In this document: in pieces, positions 55,299 to 64,000 of the stretch | Layout: each line of letters starts with the position of its first letter | Numbering within the stretch: the stretch's first letter is position 1 | Assembly (NCBI GenBank): GCA_002917075.1 | Contig: NTMA01000008.1 | Location: 930,001-994,000, forward strand | From: Hawksworthiomyces lignivorus | Taxonomy: Eukaryota > Ascomycota > Sordariomycetes > Ophiostomatales > Ophiostomataceae | Direction of reading: 5' to 3' | DNA length: 64,000 nt | Program-made: the position numbers and the translations under genes | Notes under the pieces: model-generated | Seen by the model: only the letters and a program-made list of their open reading frames with translations | Told to the model about the DNA's origin: nothing | Database searches by the model: none

Positions 55299-57215
55299 AT
55301 GGCTTCAAAAGAATCTTCAAGTTCGTCCAAAGGTCTAATACCACCGGTATTTCACATTGTTGATGCTCGGAGACTGGAGCAAATAAGGGAATATATTCCT
55401 CTGCGCAGTGGACCGTCGCCCGCTACCCCAGTGCCTCCGTCTCAATTTCTTTCTTATATTTCGAGCCAACCCAATACTTCAACACGCGATTTAGTGAAGG
55501 ATTTTCTTGAATACGAGACTTGGCTGCGGAGAAAATTCGCAAAGAATGATGGCGGAGTTGATGGCGTTGCAGGACTCGTTCCAATCTATGCTGGCCAGGA
55601 AAACTTGCTCAAGATCAGGACAATCGACCGTCTTATAACAGATGACCAGAAATATTTGATGAGGAGGCCAAAAGGTAACCTTGAAAAGGACGGTGATCCA
55701 GCTATTGCACCAACTCTGTATCAGTTTACAAAAAACTTCGAGCACTTCACACATGGTCAGTCAATTTTTCAAATTGTAAAATTCTCGGTACTCGCTAACC
55801 TTATGATGCGGGCTGCAGGTATTCTGGCAGATATTAGTACGTGATGACTGCATTTTAACTCTTGGATTTCATATTTTATGACGTTTACCAAATGAGAAAC
55901 AAACTAGATTGGTCCAATGTTGTCGTCGCTGGGTCTGCCGCGCTTCTCCCTCTACTCTCGTTTCGAAAGGATGTTAGAATTAAATACCATCAAGATGTCG
56001 AAATATCAACAGAGACATATTATCAGTAAGCTAATTCCATGTTCATTAACCAAGATAGGTATTAACTTGTGCTTTTTTTAGAACAATCGCACGTTCGAGT
56101 GACATCGATATATTCCTCTACGGACTTGAGAGCGAAGACGTAGCAATTCAACGCATTCTTGAAATAGAGGCTTCTGTGCGGAAGAAGCAACGCTTAGATT
56201 TCGGAGATGCTTTGTGTCTACGATCTGAAAATGCCATTACTTTTATATCACCAAGATGGCCTTTTAGACATGTTCAAGTAAATAAGACGCGAAATATATG
56301 TGTCTATATGCTATGAATCTTCCTAACAAGACTCAAATGATAGATCATTCTCAGGTTATACAAGTCTATCAGTGAGATATTGACTGGGTTCGATGTCGAC
56401 TGTGCCTGTGTTGCGTTTGATGGGAGCCAAGTTTATGCAAATCCCCGAAGCATCACGGCCATAGCAACGCGCACCAATACTATTGATCTCAGTCGCCGGA
56501 GTCCATGTAAGTGAAATTTTCAACTAGAATCCGAGTGTCATATTTAACAAGCCGCTATAAGCATATGAAAATCGATTGTGGAAGTACCGAAACCAGAACT
56601 TTGATGTGTTCTGCGAGTCTCTTGATCGGTCGCAAATCCAACGACAATTCAACTTTGGGGATATTCGTAATCTTCAAGGTCTCGCTAGACTTCTCTACTC
56701 TGAATGGTGGCTCGCGGAAGCCGATTACCGCCCGTACGTCCTAAAACGCTTTCTTAAGAAATTCGACGACAGCGGCGAGCCAGCTCTCACCCCAAGCAGT
56801 GGGTATGCGAGTCATGATATTCCCTATGGTGAGAGATTTACTGCTGCCAAGTATGTGCAATAGAATCCAATACTTCATACCCTTGAGGCATCACAGCCTT
56901 AAGCTCATCGACTTGTGAAACATTAGAGTCCGCACGTATGTCGAGAAGCATTCTCGGGAGCCTTATTTGTTCGGTGCAATCCAGGAAATTGTCGAACATG
57001 GTGCGAAATCGAGCAAAAATTCAAGGCTGGTTGGTAAAGTCACATTCCTAAAAGACGATCCAGGACGTCAGATGATTGGGAGCTTTTATCCAATTAGCAG
57101 TGACAATTGGTAAGACACCATCTTCTTGATGGTTTAACATTTTTTCCCCCTCCTGGCTAATGATCATCGTTGTTAATCATCTTTACACAGGACAAAAATG
57201 GCGTATGAGAAGTAG
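55299..57215 (+). CDS. Fungal accessory protein with nucleotidyltransferase-like motifs
   Basis: Eight exons: 55299..55755, 55819..55836, 55908..56025, 56082..56277, 56344..56506, 56562..56850, 56927..57109, 57191..57215 (482 aa). All intron phases agree; one exon is only 18 nt. It matches a fungal family usually annotated by its downstream ankyrin repeats, recognised by SDIDIFLYGL, IILRLYKSISEILTGFDVDC and SPSYENRLWKYR. Here there are no ankyrin repeats: the chain ends soon after YLFGAIQEIVEHG. VVVAGSA (G167-S168) followed about 37 residues later by D205-I-D207 resembles the hG[GS]..DhD signature of the polymerase-beta nucleotidyltransferase fold (inference). Probably cytosolic; function unknown. 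It is divergent from the HET gene and tail to tail with the RNase T1-like gene. Confidence 0.8.
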
Positions 57216-57461
57216 CCTATATGAAATGAGAGATCAAAGACAAGCACATGAGTAAGAAATAGTTTGTTGAAAACAATGACGAAGCAGGGCATGTAGTATA
57301 GAATGAAAGCATCAAGTATTTGAAAGCAAAGTGATGTTGAATTCACATATGTTTACTTCAAAATTAAAAAAATGCGTTTGTAGCTTGTATTCAAACTGCT
57401 GAATTTACTACTGAAAATTATGTTCCATACACTAGGTAGCTACGATTGCATATCATATTGC

Positions 57462-58140
57462 TTAATTGTATTCATACCACGGCAGCTTAACATCCTCTGG
57501 TGCCAGCGTGTCCCGGCCCTCTGGTGCTCGCGTCCGCTCATAATCTGCCTTGTTTGTGATCTTGCACTCGATAAACTTGTCGTTTTTGGTGCCGTTGTGC
57601 GTAATGGTAGCACAGTAGACGGCAGAAGAGTAGTCAGAAGCAACGGATCCGATGACCTGAACAGTCAGTTACAGTAGCTACAAAAGAGAATAGAGGCCAA
57701 GGCGAAAAAAATCCAGCCTTACAATGCGGTCGGCACCTGGGCTGCCATCGCCGTCGTAGACGGAGCCGTTGTTCATAATAGGAAACTCAAAGTACGGCTT
57801 CTCGGCGTGAGAGAATTTGAACCTTTCGTAATCTGGAGGGGATTGTCAGACACTATGGGATCTTAGATGGCACGGGGACTTGAGATTAGAAGGCGAATCA
57901 CCATTGTACGCATGCGGGTATTTGTCGCGGCCAATCTGTCTGCCCTCACTAGCCAGCGTCATGGCTTGCACACAGGCGTCATGGATGGCCTCGCGGTCGT
58001 ACGATGACCGGCCATCGCAGTCGCAGCCATGAGGCTCATAGTCTAAGAACGTCAGAAGAAAATAACGGACTTAAGGATACAGGAAGCTGTAATCCTAGAC
58101 TACACATACAAATGGTAAAACCGTTGCTAGAGTCAGTCAT
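57462..58140 (-). CDS. RNase T1/N1-family guanyl-specific ribonuclease without signal peptide
   Basis: Four exons, complement(58110..58140, 57902..58042, 57723..57832, 57462..57656), 158 aa. All phases fit, with introns of 66-69 nt. The spliced chain matches the microbial ribonuclease (N1/T1/F1) fold: YPHAYND (Y52, H54), PYFEFPI (E73), GSPGADR (R93) and ATITHNG (H114). These correspond to T1 Tyr38, His40, Glu58, Arg77 and His92, so the whole catalytic set is present. Cysteines at 17, 19, 34, 109 and 125. A 30-residue tail follows the fold. The N-terminus (MTDSSNGFTIYY) is hydrophilic, and a stop lies just upstream in the leader, so unlike secreted RNase T1 it appears to stay inside the cell, unless an unseen 5' exon exists. 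It may be a regulated cytotoxic RNase or domesticated effector (inference). Confidence 0.82.
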
Positions 58141-59658
58141 TTTGGTAGCGAACTTGGCTTAGTTGTCTTCGGGTGTTCTCTCAATTTCAACGCGTGCGTG
58201 CCACGAGGACAGGAAGCTGGCAGCTGGCAGAGGCCGTGGCCTTTTAAGTGCTCTCATTTACTTCTCTCCCAGCACATATTCCGCTTGAATTATCTAGGTC
58301 GGATTCTTTCTATCTTGCTTCGGCGACTAGCTTGGGTTCAAAACCAGGTAATCCCATGTAGGTCTGCACATGTCTTAGCTTCAAGACATCATTGGCTTTA
58401 TATCAGCTCGTTGCTAGGGCTGGTTTGGTGGAGACTGCAGCTACTCTGCTTGCAAATGCACCTCAGAAAGCTTAACTCTTCGCCGTCCTCCAATGAGCGT
58501 TTCTGACTTGTCAATATTCTCACCGATCCCTTACGATCTCCCGCTCTTCACCCTGGTAGCTCCCTTGCTATTGGAAATCCCGCGGCGATGTGGGACCAAG
58601 TCAGCCTAGAATCAGCTGAAAGAGGGGTGGTGGGGGCTAGTGTAACAGTGAGATGCATTTTCAGATGGAAAGGAAGACCCTGTTTCTAGCTACTAGTAGT
58701 GAAACCTAACAGAGATATGCCAATCTCTTTGCAGAAAGCTAGCTTATTCTTCGAGTAAGAGAAAGCTCAATCTGTCACGCTCGCAAGAACCTCTACATGA
58801 ATGACAACTGACAGTATTAGGTTGAATAGAAGTCGGGATGGTTACGAGCGCTACGGACGAGATAAATGTAGTATCGCAGGATGACAGTCCTGCAGGGTCA
58901 GACAGAACGGACTGTTACCGGTCTGGAAAGTTTCGTTAAAATAAATTTAAACACACAATCACCAATGATATTAGCTCGTGGCCGTCAGCACCTAGACGGA
59001 CATTAGGTTCCTGCACAACTTCAGGAGTATTACGACGGTGGAAAATTGCCCAATTTCCAATTTCCAATCTTTGAAAGCTGAGAGATTCACAAAATTCGCT
59101 ATGGAGAGGTTTAAGTTCACGGGGCTGAGGTTTGCTTATTTAGTAATTGTTAAATTATACAACACAGTTGCAACGTCCTCTTGGAGGCTCAGTTCCAACG
59201 TGGCGGCGGGGCAAAATCAACCACCATACAGAATGCGTTGATAAGATGCCAAGCCTTGGTAACCTGCAACGGTCAAGAGGATCCTTTGGCATCTAGATCA
59301 CAATCAATCAAGCTGTATCTGCCTGTCCAAGTTAAGCCTAGGCTGAAATGAAGTGTCTTGGCGATGATGCTTGAAATTGCAAAGTACACCATCTAAGAGG
59401 ATTTGAAACTGCCGAAAGAAAAGGACACTAAAAGACTTGCAATCTACTGCTAGATGGCTACCCTTGCCATTTGCGACAAATACAACCGTGGCAGATAGCG
59501 TCCGGGTTTCATCTAGCTACTTGATTGCATGAGAAAGGAAAATGCTGCAAATACCGAAGAAAGTGTACATGTTTCTAGTGCGAATAGACCTTGCAACCTT
59601 GTCAATCAAATTGCTCAACCCTGTCGACTGCTTTTTCTGACCCCTCCAATTTCGTTCT
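58141..59658. other. Intergenic, no supported gene
   Basis: Upstream region of the RNase gene and 3' flank of the dehydrogenase. Short frames (for example 58198-58506) lack domains. Confidence 0.55.
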
Positions 59659-60679
59659 TTAAGCAATTTTCTTTTTCTCAGCCTTTGCCATCTCTCTTCC
59701 TAGAGGAATTACACTATCAACAACCATGTCCTGTAATAGTAATTAGACGTACGACCAAGAACACTCTATGAAGACGAGAGCAAGAGTTATGCGTACGAAG
59801 CCAGAGAACTTACCATGATAGATTGAGGCATAATCCACAGACAGAATCGGCTGATTGCTGCATCGGTGCCAGCCCAGACAGTGCCCGACGCGCCGCCGTC
59901 TATTTGGCGCACAACATTGGTTGCATACTGACGCGCGCTAATAGCCTTGGCTTGTAGCCGGCCGTCGCTGAGATTGCGCACAAAATCCCTAACACCTCCG
60001 TAAAGCGAGTTGTCAGGCAATTCGGTCGCCTCATTGTTATCGAAGAACTTCGTCTTCACTGCGCAGGTGACGAGATCGACAGTGCGGACGCCGAAAGGCT
60101 GCAGTTCGCGGCGACAACTCTGGCTCACTACGGAGAGGGCGGCCTTGGATGAGCCGTAGATACCTAATACGACATTCAAGGTCAATATAACAAGGAAAGC
60201 TGAGTGTGATGTGAAGATATGAAGTACAGCTCACTCATCAATGGCATAGGAATATACGCGTTGGCAGATGAGTTATTCACAACGCAACCCTTGGCTTCGA
60301 TCAGCAAGGGGGCGAAAGCCTGCAGCATGCGCAGCGGTGCCCAGAAGTTGATATCAAAAAGCTTCTTTCCCTCTTCGACGGATGCGTCCAGGGTTGGCAT
60401 CATGTATCCGCCGCCACTGTTGTTAACTAGGACATCGAGCCGGCCACCGGTTTCGGCTCGGACGCTTTGGACTGCAGCGGCGATGGATGCATCGGATAAT
60501 ACATCAAGAGTAAGGACACAAACATTCTGTGCCCTGGAAAGTGCAGGATCAATTTTTGCGGGATTTCGCACAGTCGCAAACACGTAATAGCGCTGCCTCT
60601 GGAACTCTTGGGCCAGTGCGTCACCAATGCCACCAGCAGAGCAACCGGTGATCAGAACCGACTTCAACGCGCGTGCCAT
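59659..60679 (-). CDS. Short-chain dehydrogenase/reductase, Ayr1-like
   Basis: Three exons, complement(60235..60679, 59814..60163, 59659..59730), 288 aa. The introns are 71 nt (phase 1) and 83 nt (phase 0, GTAAGT..TTACAG). The last intron replaces an unspliced 8-codon tail with a 23-residue helix ending KAEKKKIA. Classical SDR features: ITGCSAGGIG (T11-G19) for NADP(H), LDVLVNNSGGG, the catalytic Ser in VVNNSSANAY and Y151-G-S-S-K155. The CSAGGIGDALAQEF variant is characteristic of 1-acyldihydroxyacetone-phosphate-reductase-like SDRs (Ayr1) and related lipid-droplet or ER enzymes. The hydrophobic stretch near the C-terminus suits membrane association. Substrate uncertain; Ayr1-like is a family-level inference. 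Confidence 0.88.
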
Positions 60680-61246
60680 TGTTGACGGAAAAATTGTTTG
60701 TCGATTTTAGAATGGCTTCGAAGGTGAATATAAAGCAGTGAAAATGCGAATAATTTGTCTCCTCCGCAAGATTAAGAAAGAAAGGCCTCGCGGTCATTTA
60801 TATAGAAGAAACATGCGCCGCTGAGATGAGAAATGTCGGCCTGCCACGCGTCTCTGGTACAACTTTGCTAATAGGAGCAACTCCAAGAATAGCAAATGAA
60901 GATGTCTTGGCAAATCTGGAAGCATCTAGCATTATGTTCCCAGAGGGCTGACAATTTGCCTTCCAAGCATCTGATACTGGCTCGGCCGCTATTCCCAAAA
61001 CGGAATCCAAAAAAGTCTTGGCACCCGGAGTTTGCTCACAACTGGATATTCCGTCCTCCGCCGCGTAGCGTTTCCTCAATGATTGAAAAAGACGCCGAGG
61101 ATTGATACTATACTGGAGCATAACTTCTTCCAAAAAAAAAAAAAAAGGGTTCTACCCTCTACTTGCAAAGCTCTCTGGACAAAGCTTTAACCTAGACAGG
61201 AATACAACTAGACGCTGCTAAGACTTTCCTGGGAAGGCTTACGAGA
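60680..61246. other. Divergent upstream region, SDR / TF-like gene
   Basis: Non-coding DNA between two divergent genes, with a 15-A run (about 61131-61145). A 111-codon minus frame (60798-61133) has no recognised family and lies inside the SDR promoter. Confidence 0.5.
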
Positions 61247-63037
61247 ATGGGCAATGCCAGCCGGTCTTCTGGGCCTGTGGCTGGGACGACTTTGCCTACA
61301 CTAGCGCCTGTGCTCATACCATTTATTGTATCATCAAACGCTGATAAAGTTGATCCGGCCACAAGAAAGTTCATCCGAAGCCATGCGAGACGAGGGCGAA
61401 AGAAGCGGAAATGGGATCCAGGTGATGGTCAGGATACCTCTGACTTGGACTTTCGAAACGATGCTAGCCACTGGGGGACAATAACTGGCCCAAGGCACCC
61501 CGAACCTGTCCAGTTGGAAGAAACCATTAAAACATATCAGACTTTAGTTGCGGGCCGCGTGGGGTCTGATTTTTCGATTATGGAATTGCCTGACAAGCTG
61601 GAGCCTTTGGTTCTTTTCAACATGGTGAAAGGTATGAACCACTTATTTTCTGCTTCTTTCAACTTGCTTTCTCTATCGCAGTTCTTCTTGGTGAGAAGCT
61701 CATCAACAACAGTATCCATGGAATTGATGCGAGTCATCTATCCTCTTATCGTGACAACGGGGTTCCAAGAAGACAACCAAGGCTGGTTCCATATCATCCA
61801 GCAAGACGCAGCTGCAATGCATATAACAGCATTTGCTATGGAGGGATTCATTGATCGCGTCCTAAAACCCAAAGGCAAAGACAATTCCAATGGGAGCCTG
61901 AGCCCAACAGCGATGCTGCATTTTCACAAAGGTGTTAGACTGCTGCGTGAGAGGCTCGCAGCAAACGACGATATCGACGGCAAAAAGATATCTAACTCAA
62001 TAATCGGCGCGGTAGTCAAACTAGCCGATGCCTCACATTTTATTGGAGATTTCCACGCTTCCAAGAAGCATATAGAGGGTATTCGTGAAATGGTGCACTT
62101 GCGAGGAGGGCTTGGCGCATTTAGAGGTCAATGGCTCCGGATAGAGATGCTAAGGTAAGGTCGATAACCACTACCAGTAATCGCGATGCACAATGTCATC
62201 ATAACCAGTCGTGATTAACCTTTCTCTGGTTTTCGTGCCATATCGTATAGATGCGATCTCGGCATCGCGCTGCTCAATGGCACAGTCCCCGTATTCTTCT
62301 CTGGCCATCCCTTTTCTGATCCGATCAACGACTACCCAGCCAGGCTGCTTTCTCCTCCAAATGGCCCCGTGTCATACGATTTCCGGGACGACAAGACCAG
62401 TATGGGGCTTGTCCAACACTTGGACAGTACCTTGGCGACAGCGTGGAGAGTTCTGTGGCGATTCTGCTGGCAGGTCAACCTCGGGGCGCAGACGCAGCGG
62501 CTAGTCCGCCAGGATCTTGTCCACGACACGATGACTGCCGTCATATATCGACTGCTGCATATGGGTGACGGCCGCTTCTCAGCCGGCTCGATTGACGAAG
62601 CTGTGCGGATGGGCCTCTTAGCGTTTTCCTATCACATCTTTCTACAATGGAAGGACATTAAACTGCACACCTATCGCCATTTCCCTGCTGCATATCAGCA
62701 TGCCATTTTAACTTTTGAGCTGAGAAATGATAGGACTTTCTCATCTTTGGCGTCACATTCCTTATTCTCGTCCTTGCCGATAGCATCTCCCTTCTCTTCG
62801 CAGCTGATGCTCTGGCTGCTGGTGACCGGGGCCAACTCCATCTTCAACTTATCCACAGAAGCATGGTTGAGGGCTGCAATACAGAAACACGCCAAACGAT
62901 GTGGGATAAGTACATGGAAAGAGATGAAGGACGTTCTGAAGTCATTTTTGTGGATTGACCTGTTCGATGAGGAGGCCGGTAAACATATGTGTGATGCACT
63001 GGAGCTGAGTGACGGATTTCAGCCAAGAAATACCTAG
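61247..63037 (+). CDS. Fungal transcription-factor-domain protein lacking a zinc cluster
   Basis: Exons 61247..61624, 61682..62154, 62251..63037 (545 aa). The first 57-nt intron (GTGAAA..TCGCAG) is a multiple of three and could be retained; the 96-nt second one (GTAAGG..GTATAG) is needed to reach the C-terminal half. The N-terminal FIVSSNADKVDPATRKFIRSHARRGRKKRK block is the hallmark of a large ascomycete family that has a basic segment but no Zn2Cys6 motif. The rest (about 110-540) resembles the fungal-specific transcription-factor region of the Fungal_trans_2 type: MELMRVIYPL, ADASHFIGDFHASKKHIEGIREMVHLRGGL, LLAFSYHIFLQWKD. Probably a nuclear regulator or regulator-derived protein. No target is suggested by the neighbours. 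Confidence 0.8.
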
Positions 63038-63638
63038 ACGGAGAAATGAAAAGGCGATGTATGAAATAGTGGTGGAAAGTCCCTCAAATAAATTGTGTTG
63101 ATATGTATGTATACCGGAATATTAGAGAAATTTTGAGATTCAGAGTTTAGCACACCCGGTGTTTGAAGCAATGTAAAATATGGTGAATTTTGGATCGCGG
63201 CAGTACTTAACGGAGATTGAAGCCGTGTACTACGAGTTTCAGGAAAATCGCTGCGCAATTAATAATCTATGTGCAGAGTGTGGTGCTGCAGAAGAGCGCA
63301 GTAGCGCAACGGACACGGGAGACTGAAGAACAGGAATCAAAGTCTGGATATAGAGTATATAATTCTAAATAGAAGAGATATTAGAAAATATAGTCGTTAG
63401 GGAAAACACAAGGCCAAATTATCGAAGTGTCTAAACCATCTTCAGCACTAAACGGGAACATTGCGCGTGGACAAGGCAGACTTCATTGGGGCTTAGACGT
63501 TAGCTTGCCAGCTGGGCAGCCTAGGCGCCACTGACTTCGAGGTTAAAATTGCCAGCGCTCCTCACAGAAAAATGCAAGAAATCTCTCGCGCCTTCTTGTC
63601 TCTTGATCGTATTTGTCCCATGCTGTGACTTGACCAAT
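63038..63638. other. Intergenic, no gene
   Basis: AT-rich spacer between the TF-like gene and the gene entering the right edge. No supported feature. Confidence 0.55.
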
Positions 63639-64000
63639 ATGAAGGGACTTGTTAAAAACATTGTGCGCAGGGGAAAGCAAGGTGCAGACGACTCTAGCGA
63701 ATCCAGCGCAGCGGTGAGTATCGGTGCGTTTTTGTCTCTCTTCCGGCTCAGTGGCACTAATTTTCCAATAGAGGGGAACGGGAGAGAGGTTCGATGATGA
63801 CTACGCGGACAGCTGGACGGAAGCCGAGGCGAGCGACCCCCACGATTTCGAACTTGAGCCTCACGGCCTATTTGTTCTCCATCCGACGCCGGAAGTCTAC
63901 ATAGATCCTTTGGCATTGGAAGTTGAGTACGAGCAATTTCCTACCCGAATGCAGACACAGCTTGATGGAGTTTCTTGGCTCACCTCTGATACAGTATCGT
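63639..64000 (+). CDS. Unknown protein, 5' part only (runs off window)
   Basis: Exons 63639..63713 and 63772 to beyond 64000. The 58-nt phase-0 intron (GTGAGT..CAATAG) joins SSESSAA to RGTGERFDDDYADSW. The visible 101 residues begin with a basic MKGLVKNIVRRGK and continue as an acidic, hydrophilic chain with DPHDFELEPHGLFVLHP and VEYEQFPTRM. I recognise no domain; the functional part lies to the right of the window. The start and intron are supported by the good donor and acceptor and by uninterrupted coding to the edge. Confidence 0.6.

Noticed and set aside
58331..58356. GGTTCAAAACC resembling a tRNA T-arm
   Set aside because: No A-box upstream and no acceptor pairing; a chance match.
60798..61133. 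111-codon minus-strand frame upstream of the dehydrogenase
   Set aside because: No recognised family; it lies in the divergent promoter and is plausible by chance at this base composition.

Overview
The window is nuclear DNA of a filamentous ascomycete (Pezizomycotina, most likely a sordariomycete). It has short introns (about 55-100 nt) with GT..AG ends and CTAAC/CTAAT-like branch sites, Zn2Cys6 regulators with fungal middle-homology domains, heterokaryon-incompatibility (HET) proteins, an FTA2-like protein and an Mtc1 orthologue. I call 20 intact coding genes, one gene cut by the right edge and two decayed genes. Gene models were spliced by hand, requiring matching intron phases and continuity of recognisable protein families. 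There are no CRISPR arrays, rRNA, recognisable tRNA genes or intact transposons.

Layout. 0-5 kb: a broken secreted-protein gene, a kinase-fold FTA2-like gene and a PD-(D/E)XK-like nuclear protein. 5.9-13.8 kb: a compact putative catabolic cluster of Zn2Cys6 regulator, metal-dependent amidohydrolase, Dal5-type anion permease and type II haloacid-dehalogenase-like HAD protein. The three regulatory regions of this cluster share the 9-mer CCGGGCCGG. 14-15 kb: a TatD-family protein. 15.7-19.4 kb: a divergent pair, a persulfide-dioxygenase-like metallo-beta-lactamase-fold enzyme and a mitochondrial sulfide:quinone oxidoreductase. 19.4-29 kb: gene-poor DNA holding one small secreted protein and a degraded Hsp70-like gene.

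29-46 kb is the conserved, GC-rich core: a large Zn2Cys6 regulator, an AMID/FSP1-like flavoprotein, Mtc1, an 1808-residue AT-hook protein, and ribosomal protein uL14 (Rpl23), which has a 591-nt first intron and E-box/telomere-like promoter motifs. 46-58 kb looks like a self/non-self or immunity island: a HET-NB-ARC-TPR receptor, a second HET protein, a protein with nucleotidyltransferase-like motifs, and an RNase T1-family enzyme that keeps its catalytic residues but has no signal peptide. The last two genes are tail to tail. 59-64 kb carries a short-chain dehydrogenase, a zinc-cluster-less fungal transcription-factor-like protein and the start of an unknown gene.

The best candidates for undescribed biology are the motif-linked amidohydrolase/permease/dehalogenase cluster and the HET/NLR island with its apparently intracellular guanyl-RNase.
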